DNA of 64,000 nucleotides from Blastococcus sp. TF02A-26 (GTDB lineage Bacteria > Actinomycetota > Actinomycetes > Mycobacteriales > Geodermatophilaceae). Below are positions 19,055 through 26,406 of this stretch, in pieces. Position numbers and translations under genes: made by a program. The stretch covers positions 124,001-188,000 of the forward strand of contig NZ_QOHG01000008.1 in NCBI RefSeq assembly GCF_003319125.1, written 5' to 3'. The notes under the pieces are model-generated. The model made no database searches and had not been told where the DNA came from. It saw only the letters and a list, made by a program, of their open reading frames with translations. The number at the start of each line of letters is the position of its first letter. Position 1 is the first letter of the stretch.

Positions 19055-20149
19055 TCAGCGGACGGCGTCAGTCCGCAGGGAGTCCGCAACTCGGCCGAGG
19101 ACGGAGTCGACGGCGGCCCTGGTCCGGTCGTCGGAGTCGGGCCAGAGATGGCTGTATGTGTCGAGCGTTTCGGCGGCGCTCGCGTGCCCCAGCCGGGCTT
19201 GGACCGTCTTCACCGACTCCCCGTGTCGGATGAGCAGGCTCGCGTAGAAGTGCCGCAGCGAGTGCATCGTCACGCCGCTGAGCCCGGCACGTCGCACCGC
19301 GGGTCGCCACACGGCCGCGGAGAACGCCGTGCGGCGGATCGGGTCGCCGAGTTCGGTGGTGAAGACGAACTCGGCGGCCGGCCACGTGGCGAGGTGGACC
19401 GCCAGGGCGTCGATGACGACCTGGGGCAGTGGGACCATCCGGATCGACGCCTGCGTCTTCGGCGGCGCGAGATAGGGCGCCCGGTCCGGCATGGTCACGA
19501 GCTGGCGGTCGACGGTGAGCTGTCGACGGAGGAAGTCGACGCGGTCGACGGTGAGTCCGAGGGCCTCGCCCTGCCGGAGTCCCGTGCCCGCCGCGAGGGT
19601 GACCAATGCACGGTATCTGTCCGGTATGGCGTCGGTCAGCGTCTCGACCGCCTCGAGCGTCATCGGTTCGATCCGTTGCCGGTGGACCTTCGGCAGCTTG
19701 GTGCCCTCGCAAGGCGAGGCGACGATCCGGCGGTCGCGGACCGCGGCCTTGAAGATCCCCGCGAGAATCCGGTGGACCACACCCACGGTCGCTGGGGCGA
19801 GGTCCAGGGACAGATGCTTGACGAGGGACTGGATGTCGCTGGGCAGCACCGAGCCGAGCCGCTTGTCGCCGAGCTTGGGATAGACGTGGCGGCGCAGCAT
19901 CGTCTCGACGTGGGCGGCGGTGGTGGGCCGGTGCACCTGGGTGGCACGCCACCGCTCGGCGTACTCGCGGAAGGTCACCCGGCCGGCCGCGGGGTCGACG
20001 TACTGCCCGGTGACCATCGCGGCGGTCATCTCGTCGAGCCACCGCTGCGCGTCGACTTTCCGCTTGAAGTGCCGGGCGTGCTCCTTACCGGCGGCATCGC
20101 GGAACCGCGGCCGGTACGTGCCGTCGGGACGTCTGGCGATCGACGCCAT
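19055..20149 (-). CDS. Tyrosine-type site-specific integrase
   Basis: 364 residues. The N-terminal ~60 residues form an Arg/Lys-rich arm-binding region (AP2-like), residues ~60-150 the SAM-like core-binding domain, and ~165-364 the catalytic domain with Arg in GLRQGEALGL (near 189), HxxR in HSLRHFYASL (near 295-298), His in LGHAS (near 320) and the nucleophile Tyr in TYSHLW (near 331). The catalytic set is complete. The gene ends only 23 bp from attL, the usual position for an integrase of a tRNA/ncRNA-targeting element; it presumably catalyses recombination into the rnpB 3' end. Confidence 0.95.
   Translation of the reverse strand: MASIARRPDGTYRPRFRDAAGKEHARHFKRKVDAQRWLDEMTAAMVTGQYVDPAAGRVTFREYAERWRATQVHRPTTAAHVETMLRRHVYPKLGDKRLGSVLPSDIQSLVKHLSLDLAPATVGVVHRILAGIFKAAVRDRRIVASPCEGTKLPKVHRQRIEPMTLEAVETLTDAIPDRYRALVTLAAGTGLRQGEALGLTVDRVDFLRRQLTVDRQLVTMPDRAPYLAPPKTQASIRMVPLPQVVIDALAVHLATWPAAEFVFTTELGDPIRRTAFSAAVWRPAVRRAGLSGVTMHSLRHFYASLLIRHGESVKTVQARLGHASAAETLDTYSHLWPDSDDRTRAAVDSVLGRVADSLRTDAVR
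19069..19098 (+). repeat. Candidate integrase arm-type site (left)
   Basis: CAGTCCGCAGGGAGTCCGCA continues to ACTCGGCCGA. It contains the heptamer GTCCGCA twice, 11 bp apart, and matches 31040-31069 near attR at 24 of 30 positions in the same orientation. It lies within the 3' end of the integrase gene, 38 bp inside attL. Confidence 0.55.
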
Positions 20150-20167
20150 CGCTTCATCGCCTCGCTC

Positions 20168-20500
20168 TCATGCTCGTCGTTCTCCTGCGGCGACCCGCTC
20201 CTCGAGTGCCTCGCGGGCCAGCTGGGAGACCGTCTTGCCCTCCTGGGCCGCGATCTCGGCGGCCCGGTCGCGGGTGCTGGGAGCGATGCGGAAGGTGATG
20301 CGTGGTGAGGCGGCAGCCTCGCCGGTCAGGGACGGTCGCCCGGCGCGACGGCGGACCTCCTCGACGATCTCCGCTGCTCGGTCCTCGGTCAGTCGGCTTC
20401 CGTCGGCCAGTCGGACGTCCTCGGCGTCGAGGTCGACGTCGGGACCGATGGGCGTGCTGGAAGTGACGGTGGGCGGGACTCGATCGGCCATGGGGCTCAT
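20168..20500 (-). CDS. Ribbon-helix-helix (CopG-like) protein, probable antitoxin
   Basis: 110 residues. The C-terminal ~40 residues read RITFRIAPSTRDRAAEIAAQ followed by EGKTVSQLAREALEERV, a strand plus two helices typical of ribbon-helix-helix DNA-binding domains; the N-terminal half is acidic and probably disordered. Its ATG overlaps the stop of the upstream toxin-like gene (ATGA). Gene order toxin then RHH antitoxin resembles BrnTA-type loci. It would bind and neutralise the toxin and repress its own promoter. An alternative role as an accessory DNA-binding protein of the integrase, which starts just downstream, cannot be excluded. Confidence 0.72.
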   Translation of the reverse strand: MSPMADRVPPTVTSSTPIGPDVDLDAEDVRLADGSRLTEDRAAEIVEEVRRRAGRPSLTGEAAASPRITFRIAPSTRDRAAEIAAQEGKTVSQLAREALEERVAAGERRA

Positions 20501-20757
20501 CCTCGGAGCTGGGTGGGCATGACGTGGATGACGAGCAGGTACGGCTGCCCGGCGTCGGCCACCTCGAGCGCGATGATCTCCAGCTCTCGCCCCCGTTCAT
20601 CGGGTCCGATGTAGAGCCAGGCGTCGGCGCCGCTGCTGGTCGTGACCTGCGTGGGGTCGGTCGTGGCCAGCACGTGCCGGGCGGAGGCCCGGCCGATGCG
20701 GTGCCTCCTCGCCGACTGGGTGAACCGGATCTCCCACGCGCTAGTATTGTCCGACAC
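20497..20757 (-). CDS. Small toxin-like protein paired with RHH protein (DUF4258-like)
   Basis: 86 residues from GTG 20757. The N-terminus WEIRFTQSARRHRIGRASAR and a central WLYIGPDERGRELEIIALEV strand pair, ending LLVIHVMP, resemble small RelE/DUF4258-like toxins that carry an F-T-x-S-A-x-x-H-R element; I do not recognise a named family with certainty. It is co-transcribed with the RHH gene through a 4-nt overlap, and its start codon lies inside a 15 bp palindrome (20746-20760) that could be the autoregulatory operator. An upstream in-frame extension to 21039 would run over the excisionase gene and is unlikely. Confidence 0.62.
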   Translation of the reverse strand: MSDNTSAWEIRFTQSARRHRIGRASARHVLATTDPTQVTTSSGADAWLYIGPDERGRELEIIALEVADAGQPYLLVIHVMPTQLRG

Positions 20758-20760
20758 AAT
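20746..20760. promoter_or_regulatory. Palindrome ATTGT-N5-ACAAT over toxin start; candidate operator
   Basis: ATTGTCCGACACAAT is a perfect 5 bp inverted repeat with 5 bp spacing, spanning the GTG start of the toxin-like gene and stopping 8 bp before the excisionase-like gene's stop codon at 20769. AT-rich half-sites are conspicuous in this GC-rich context. Ribbon-helix-helix antitoxins usually bind such short palindromes. No experimental support; inference. Confidence 0.4.
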
Positions 20761-20768
20761 GTCTCCGG

Positions 20769-20984
20769 TCAAGAGCGGCCGGTGGTGGCCTGCCGACGCT
20801 GATCGTCGATCCAACTGTGCAGGTCGTCGGAGCGGTAGATGACGCGGCGGCCGAGCCGGAAGCTGCGCGGACCTGTGCCCAGGTGGCGCCAGTACCGGAG
20901 GGTGGCCACCGGGGCGCGGAGCAGCTCGGCGGCCTCGGTGATGGTGAGCAGTTCGGGCTCGCGGCGGGCGGGATCGTCGGACAT
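20769..20984 (-). CDS. Excisionase-like helix-turn-helix protein
   Basis: 71 residues. LLTITEAAELLRAPVATLRY followed by WRHLGTGPRSFRLGRRVIYR is the MerR-like winged helix-turn-helix of the excisionase/AlpA (HTH_17) family. Such proteins bend DNA near att sites and bias the integrase towards excision, and also act as transcription regulators. It lies between the relaxase and the toxin-like gene on the same strand, all reading towards the integrase. Confidence 0.85.
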   Translation of the reverse strand: MSDDPARREPELLTITEAAELLRAPVATLRYWRHLGTGPRSFRLGRRVIYRSDDLHSWIDDQRRQATTGRS

Positions 20985-21141
20985 CGCTGGCTCCGGTGGG
21001 CTCGGGTGGGATGTGCTCCGTCACTAGAGAAGGCGCCATTCGGGCGCGATTGGTGACAGCCGACCGCCGATGGCTTCCGAAATCCTCCGGTTCTCCTCCT
21101 GTTGCTGGCCGCTTGCGGCTGGCCGGTGGTGGCGGCCCTGG

Positions 21142-23943
21142 TCATCGACCGATGCCCGGTGTCGCGCCGCCGCGGGAGAGGGATGATCCCCGCCGCTCCG
21201 CCTCGGGCCGGGGGACGCTGGGCGGGGGTGCGATCGGCCGCGGGGGAGCGGCTGCCGTCCGGTGGCGCGGCCGGTCCTGGCGGTCGCGGGCGGCCTCTCG
21301 AGCGGTCATCTGGGCCGCGTGGCCGGGGCCGAGGTCGGCCCGGTCGCGGCCGAAGACGGCGATCCACTGCGCCCGGGCCTCGGCCACGTCGGCCGCGACG
21401 AGGTGCGCGGTGTTGGACAACCGCCCGCGGGTCATGCCGACGTAGGCCGAGGCCGCGCCGGTCGCCTCACCGATCACCACGTGCGCGGCGGGAACGCTGT
21501 CACCCTGCACGCCGTGCGCGGTGCTGGCGTAGGCCAGCTCCACGTGCTCGGTAACGTAGTCGGCGGGCAGCACCCGGACCCGTGCGCCGGCCGGGGTGAC
21601 ATCGCCCCGGGAGACGTCACCGGTGGTCGTGCCGGCGGTGACCAGCAGCCCACCGCGCCGGCCGACCGCGGTGACGGTCCACGTGTCTCGGTTGGCCACC
21701 TCCAGGTCGCGGTCGTTGCGCCGGGTGGCGATCCGGTCGCCGGCGCCGATCCGCTGACCCGCCCGCGTGGTCACGGCCCGGGCGTCGTCGACCCGGCCGT
21801 CGGCGACCAGCCGGTGGCGGATAGCGGCGTTGAGTTCGTTGACCTGTTCGCGGGTGTCCGCCACCACTGCGACGTCGGCCGCCTGGGGGTCGCGGGCGGC
21901 GATCGCGGCCAGGGCGTCCTGCAGCGCTGCGTGGTCGGGATGCAGGTGGATCCGGCCGCGGGCGAGGAGGGCGTCGAACACCACACCCGGGTTGTCACCC
22001 CGCCGCATCGCCATCGTCAGCTCGGCGTACTCGGCGTCCGGAACCGACTGGCCGGTGCCGTCGGTGCGCAGGAAGCGGTGCACCGTTTCCAGAGTCACGT
22101 GGGCGGCCGGGCCGACCTGATCGGCGGCCAGGTCCAGGACACCGCCGCGGCCGACCGCGGCGAGCTGGTGGCGGTCGCCGAGCAGCGCCAGCCGGGCCCC
22201 GGCCTCGTCGGCGACGGTGAGCAGAGCGCGGGCGGTGTCCTGGTCGAGCATGCCGGCCTCGTCGACGATCAGTAGATCGTCGGGCCGTAGCCGGGTCCCT
22301 TCCGTCGGCCCGGTGTGGATGCGGCGCGTGACCGGGTCGACCTCGCCGAGGGCGAGTCGGGTCCACTGGCCGTGCTCGTTCCAGCGCCAGCCGTGGGCGA
22401 AGATGAGGGACGCCGTCGACCCGGTGGTCGCCCCGACCTCGGCGCGGGCGACCTGGGCGGCCTTTAGCGTCGGGGTGACCACGACCAGCCGCCGTCCCTG
22501 CCGTTCGAGCAGGGCGCGGGTGGTGGCCAGTGTGGTGGTCTTGCCCGCGCCGGCCGCGCCCTCGACGACCATCAAACGCCGGTCGCCGGTCAGGGCGGCG
22601 ACCGCGGCGGCCTGACCGGCGTCCAGGCCCCGGACAACGCCGGCCGGCAGCGGCGCCAGCCGCTGTGCACCCAGCGGTGCCTGGCCGGCGCGGGCGGCGA
22701 ACCGGATGCGCAGGTCGGCCTCCACGTCGAGCACCGGCAGCGAGGTCCAGGACCGGACGTGTTCCGGCACTCCCTCCCGGTCGACCAGGGGAACGCACCG
22801 GCCGAGAGCGCGGGCGGTGAGGTCCTCGGCCAGCTCGAGGCGCACCGCCGCCTCGGCGACGATCTGCTCGGCGGCGAGCAGCCGCTCGACCTCGCCGCGG
22901 ACGTCGGCGCCGTTCCAGGCCGAGCGGCCGGCGCCCAGCCGGGTCAGCACGGTGTCGACGGCAGCCTCGCGGTCGAGCGCGCCGATCGGCGTCGGCGCCA
23001 GCGAGACTGGCTGGGCGGGATCGCGATAGCCCAGCGACCCCAGCTCGGCACGCCAGCGCGCCACGAGGTCGGCCTCGGAGCGGGGGATGACCTTGTCCGG
23101 GCGCCCCTCGGCCCAGGCGCGGGCGTCCCAGGCCCGCCGCAGCGCCGGACCGGGCCGTTCTCCGGGGTGCGCCGCTCTCCAGTCGCGTTCGTAACGGTCC
23201 AGGTTGCGCCCGATCTGGGCCGCCCTTGCGCTGAACGGGCCGACGTAGGCGGCAAGCTCCAGGATTTCTCCAGTCGCATCCAGGGTGTAGCCGTGCGAGG
23301 CGAGTGCGGCCCGGAACTGCGGATCGCAAACGACGGCAGCGTGCCCGATTCCGTTGAGCGCGGCGAGGAAGTCGCGGATGCCAACGGTGTGCAGCCCGCG
23401 CCATTGTTCGGCGGCGAACACCCGGGCGCCGATCTGCAGGTGCAGATGCCGGTGCGGGTCTCCGGCACGGGAGGTGTAGTGCCGCACCGTCACCGCCTCT
23501 AGCATCCCCACCCGCACCTGCACCTGGCCGCCGCGCGGGCCGACCCGGGTGGTGGCGTGGGCGGCGAGCCAGCCGATGATCTGGGTGGCGGCGCGGTCCT
23601 GGGCGGCGTCGTAGGCGGCCGCGACGTCGTCATGCATCGCGGCGGCCAGCGACCAGGACTTCGGGCCGTTGACCACCACCTCGACGAACCGCACCGCACG
23701 CTCGTCGGTGCGCAGCCGCCCCCGCGGGTCGCCGGTGTCCGGATCGCGGCCGGCCACCCAGGTTTCGTAGGTCTCCCCTGTAAGCGGCGCCCGCTCGGCC
23801 ACGCGTCCGTCGCGGGCCACGAAGCGGCGGGCCAGTCCGGTGCCCTCGGTCAGGTAGTAGTCATCGGCCCGGCCCCGGTCGGCCTCCAGATACGCCCGGG
23901 CCGCCGCCGCCGACCCGGCGTACACCTTCATCCCACCGCGCAT
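21142..23943 (-). CDS. MobF-family relaxase with helicase domain (TrwC/TraA-like)
   Basis: About 933 residues. The N-terminal HUH relaxase domain begins MRGGMKVYAGSAAAARAYLE, has the Tyr pair in DDYYLTEGTG near residue 30 and the metal-binding histidines in DPHRHLHLQIG near 163. The C-terminal half is a RecD/TraA-like superfamily 1 helicase: Walker A EGAAGAGKTTTLA near 462, DEAG box, LLGDRHQLAAVGRGG and the late STAHGVQGDS motif. It would nick oriT and unwind the strand for conjugative transfer. ATG 23943 is chosen by the family N-terminus; GTG 23955 is an alternative. No coupling protein is encoded nearby, so transfer would need a helper. Confidence 0.93.
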   Translation of the reverse strand: MRGGMKVYAGSAAAARAYLEADRGRADDYYLTEGTGLARRFVARDGRVAERAPLTGETYETWVAGRDPDTGDPRGRLRTDERAVRFVEVVVNGPKSWSLAAAMHDDVAAAYDAAQDRAATQIIGWLAAHATTRVGPRGGQVQVRVGMLEAVTVRHYTSRAGDPHRHLHLQIGARVFAAEQWRGLHTVGIRDFLAALNGIGHAAVVCDPQFRAALASHGYTLDATGEILELAAYVGPFSARAAQIGRNLDRYERDWRAAHPGERPGPALRRAWDARAWAEGRPDKVIPRSEADLVARWRAELGSLGYRDPAQPVSLAPTPIGALDREAAVDTVLTRLGAGRSAWNGADVRGEVERLLAAEQIVAEAAVRLELAEDLTARALGRCVPLVDREGVPEHVRSWTSLPVLDVEADLRIRFAARAGQAPLGAQRLAPLPAGVVRGLDAGQAAAVAALTGDRRLMVVEGAAGAGKTTTLATTRALLERQGRRLVVVTPTLKAAQVARAEVGATTGSTASLIFAHGWRWNEHGQWTRLALGEVDPVTRRIHTGPTEGTRLRPDDLLIVDEAGMLDQDTARALLTVADEAGARLALLGDRHQLAAVGRGGVLDLAADQVGPAAHVTLETVHRFLRTDGTGQSVPDAEYAELTMAMRRGDNPGVVFDALLARGRIHLHPDHAALQDALAAIAARDPQAADVAVVADTREQVNELNAAIRHRLVADGRVDDARAVTTRAGQRIGAGDRIATRRNDRDLEVANRDTWTVTAVGRRGGLLVTAGTTTGDVSRGDVTPAGARVRVLPADYVTEHVELAYASTAHGVQGDSVPAAHVVIGEATGAASAYVGMTRGRLSNTAHLVAADVAEARAQWIAVFGRDRADLGPGHAAQMTAREAARDRQDRPRHRTAAAPPRPIAPPPSVPRPEAERRGSSLSRGGATPGIGR

Positions 23944-23962
23944 TCTCAACGCCACCCAATAA

Positions 23963-24033
23963 TGACCAATAGGTCACCCCTAGAAACGGCGATGGGCCCC
24001 GTGAAGCGGGGCCCGGACTACCTCTATTGGTAG
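23963..24033. other. Cluster of three inverted repeats upstream of the relaxase; candidate oriT
   Basis: Three hairpins in 71 bp: TGACC-AATA-GGTCA (23963-23976); GGGCCCCG-TGAAG-CGGGGCCC (23994-24014); CTACC-TCTATT-GGTAG (24018-24033). The outer two contain the same core, ACCAATAGGT and, on the other strand, ACCAATAGAGGT, so they form an inverted pair around the central GC hairpin. The cluster starts 8-20 bp upstream of the relaxase start, the usual position for an origin of transfer; a relaxase operator or terminator are alternatives. Confidence 0.5.
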
Positions 24034-24346
24034 CATGCGTGCCGTTCTGCGGTAAATACGAGAGCTTGCGCGGGAATGGCTTCAGTGGTGGGCGGCAACT
24101 CTTCGATGCCGTCATGTCGTTGGCTATTGATGCCGATTGCTGATTAGGCAACTCGTCTGTGGCTGGGGGCTATAGGTGCAGACGACGATCAGCTCCGCCT
24201 ATGTGCCGGCTCGCGTCACGGGGCCGCCTGCGACCCGGGGGCGTGGACGTTGAGCGACAGCCGGATGACGAGGCTGCCAGTGGCCGGCGGGATGTCCCGG
24301 TTATCCGCCCCATGCGGGCCACGGCGTCCCCTCCGCCGTGTCGGTG
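24034..24346. other. Gene-free stretch between oriT-like cluster and small ORF
   Basis: About 310 bp with noticeably lower GC in its first half. I see no convincing coding frame, RNA gene or strong hairpin; promoters for the relaxase operon may lie here or just left of it. Confidence 0.5.
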
Positions 24347-24562
24347 TTAGCCGGCCGCGATGTCCCGGGCGAGCGCCCGCCCGCCGTCCGGGTCCAGCTG
24401 CAGACCCATGTCGTCGTGGACGCGTCGCAGTTCGGCGAGAACCTCGGTCTCGGGTTGCCCGGCGTAGTCCCGGCGGACCTGGGCGATGCTCTCTTCGAGG
24501 GCTGCCATGGCGCCGAACTGACGGCCGGCGTCGCCGTGGAAGTTGGGGCCCTGCTGGGTCAT
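24347..24562 (-). CDS. Small hypothetical protein
   Basis: 71 residues starting MTQQGPNFHGDAGRQFGAMA, predicted helical and acidic, with VLAELRRVHDDMGLQLD in the middle. A GAGAGG Shine-Dalgarno-like sequence precedes the ATG by 7 bp and codon use fits a real gene. It has no recognisable domain. It is on the same strand as the relaxase but separated by ~390 bp holding the palindromes, so probably a separate transcript within the mobile element. Confidence 0.55.
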   Translation of the reverse strand: MTQQGPNFHGDAGRQFGAMAALEESIAQVRRDYAGQPETEVLAELRRVHDDMGLQLDPDGGRALARDIAAG

Positions 24563-24903
24563 GGGTGCGCCTCTCGTCGTGGGGTGCCCACAGGATGCGA
24601 CCTTGACGGTAGGCGACTGGGGTCAGCGGGCCTCGCTGGGCGCGCCGCCTGCCGAAGGCGGCGGGTGGTCGCCTTGGCGCGGGGGGTACCCCTGCCACCG
24701 TGCAAGCGCACGAGTTCGCCGCTGAACTATGGATGCATGCCGACTTCGTGACCCCAGCCTGCCTCTGGCGCCGGTGCCACCAGAGCAGTATTTGGCCGGC
24801 CTTCGGCCTCGGCCCCTCGGCGCCCGCGAGCCGCGGCGTCCAGAGGAGGCGTCCGGTGCGACGCTGATGTCAAGAGAATGTGCCGACCACCCCGGAGCGA
24901 ACC
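24563..24903. other. Gene-free stretch with a GC hairpin
   Basis: No supported gene. CGCCGCC-TGCCGAA-GGCGGCG at 24643-24663 is a perfect 7 bp stem with a 7 nt loop and could be a terminator or transcription-factor site. The stretch marks the change from GC-rich backbone (left) to less GC-rich cargo (right). The promoter of the AbiEii-type gene must lie here. Confidence 0.45.
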
Positions 24904-26265
24904 ATGATCGAGCGGGAGGAGCTGGTTGAGAAGTCCGAGGAGTTCGGACTCCATATCAGCGACGTACAGCGTGACTACGTCTTCGGCTGGCTCCTCAGCG
25001 GTCTCTTCCAAGACTCCAGCGACGGACTCGTACTCAAGGGCGGAAACGCACTCCGCAAGGCCTGGCTGCCTGAGACTCGGTTCTCGGACGACCTCGACTT
25101 CTCGACGCGAGGGGTCCTTGATCCTGAGCAGCTACTCACTCGGTTCAACTCTGTTTGCACCCTCGTGCACGCCAGGACAGGCGTCCGGTTCGATCTTGAC
25201 CGCAACGCCATCGTCAAAGAGCAGCTCATCGACGCAAGCAAGCGCGTCTACAAGATGCGCTTGTACTTCAACGACTTCAGCGGCCATGCGGACCACCTGA
25301 CGCTCAAGGTCCGCCTGGATGTCACTGAGGGCGACCGCCTGCACTTGCCCGTTCAAACCCGCAGCCTTATCCACCCGTACTCCGATGCCGCCGACTGTGC
25401 CGTCGACGTCAAGGTCGTGAAACTGGAGGAGGCGCTGGCAGATAAGCTGGCGTGTCTCATCTCGCGCAGGTACGCCTATGACCTCTTCGACCTCGTATAT
25501 GGACTCTTCGTACGGTCGGATCTGCCCGTGAATCGAGGCGAGGTTGTGCATACCTTCCTTCGGAAGAGCGCCTTCGAGCGGAGCCCCGTTACGGCCCGGG
25601 ACGTCCTGATCAACACGCCGCTCGACCTGTTGAGTCAATACTGGTCAAAGATCGTTTGTCCGAAGGCATCTCTGTTCTCTTTCGACCATGCTCTCGAGAC
25701 ACTCAAGGCCGGCGTCGCCAGTCTGTTTGCTCCGTTCAGATACGGCGCGGGACACGCGCCTGCCTACTTCCCGCCCCAGCTCCGTAACGCCATCCTGCAG
25801 GCGGCCACTGACCTCACCCTTCTGCGCCTGGTTTACCAAGGGCGCGAGCGGCTGGTGGAGCCGTATTCGCTCGCCTACACCCTCAGGCGGAGCGACGGTA
25901 TCGCGCAAGAGTACTTCTGGGCGTACGACCGCACCGGTGGACGAACTGGCCCTGGGATTAAGTCGTTCATTCGGAGCGGTATCCAAGGTATGGCTAATAC
26001 GGATATCGCCTTCCAGCCGCGATTCCAAGTTGAGTTGTCCAAGGCGCCTACGCGCGGAGGGGTCAGCACCTTCGCCGGGCGCAGTTCCTCTCGGTTTCCC
26101 GCTGCTGGCAGAGCCGCGCGGAGTTCTGGGGGTGTGACGTTTACGGTCGAGTGTCCGTACTGCGGGAAGCGCTTCACCCGTAAGACGAGCAGCACCAGAC
26201 TGAATCCGCATAAGGATCGCTGGGGTTATCCTTGCTCGGGTCGGTCGGGCTACCGCGCGTACTAG
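24904..26265 (+). CDS. AbiEii/AbiGii-type nucleotidyltransferase with WYL-like and zinc-ribbon C-terminus
   Basis: 453 residues. Residues ~1-230 are an AbiEii (DUF1814) nucleotidyltransferase: LKGGNALRKAW then RFSDDLDFST give the G-G/S-D-x-D active site, and KLEEALADKLACL with YDLFDLVYGL are the later helices. Residues ~285-375 (AILQAATDLTLLRLVYQG, VEPYSLAY, EYFWAYDR) resemble a WYL-type ligand-binding domain. The C-terminus has CPYCGKRF and, further on, NPHKDRWGYPC, a Cys2-His-Cys ribbon. AbiEii toxins transfer nucleotides, e.g. to tRNA in AbiE type IV TA systems. No AbiEi antitoxin gene is adjacent. ATG 24904 has GGAG 7 bp upstream; GTG 24880 is an alternative. Confidence 0.82.
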   Translation: MIEREELVEKSEEFGLHISDVQRDYVFGWLLSGLFQDSSDGLVLKGGNALRKAWLPETRFSDDLDFSTRGVLDPEQLLTRFNSVCTLVHARTGVRFDLDRNAIVKEQLIDASKRVYKMRLYFNDFSGHADHLTLKVRLDVTEGDRLHLPVQTRSLIHPYSDAADCAVDVKVVKLEEALADKLACLISRRYAYDLFDLVYGLFVRSDLPVNRGEVVHTFLRKSAFERSPVTARDVLINTPLDLLSQYWSKIVCPKASLFSFDHALETLKAGVASLFAPFRYGAGHAPAYFPPQLRNAILQAATDLTLLRLVYQGRERLVEPYSLAYTLRRSDGIAQEYFWAYDRTGGRTGPGIKSFIRSGIQGMANTDIAFQPRFQVELSKAPTRGGVSTFAGRSSSRFPAAGRAARSSGGVTFTVECPYCGKRFTRKTSSTRLNPHKDRWGYPCSGRSGYRAY

Positions 26266-26319
26266 GGCTCCCCAATGGTCTCCCAGCCATTGCAAGGAGT
26301 GTCACCCCCCACTGGAGCC
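26266..26319. terminator. Possible bidirectional terminator between convergent genes
   Basis: Nested inverted repeats, outer GGCTCC/GGAGCC (26266-26271, 26314-26319) and inner CAATGG/CCATTG (26273-26278, 26287-26292), lie in the 141 bp between the stops of two convergent genes. No T-run follows, so the assignment is tentative. Confidence 0.3.
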
Positions 26320-26406
26320 TTTCAGGGATCATGAGGCGCGACTGAGCAACAGGATTGGTGCGCTGTCGCGGTGTAGAGACGGCGTGGTGGCAACGAATCT
26401 GGGACG

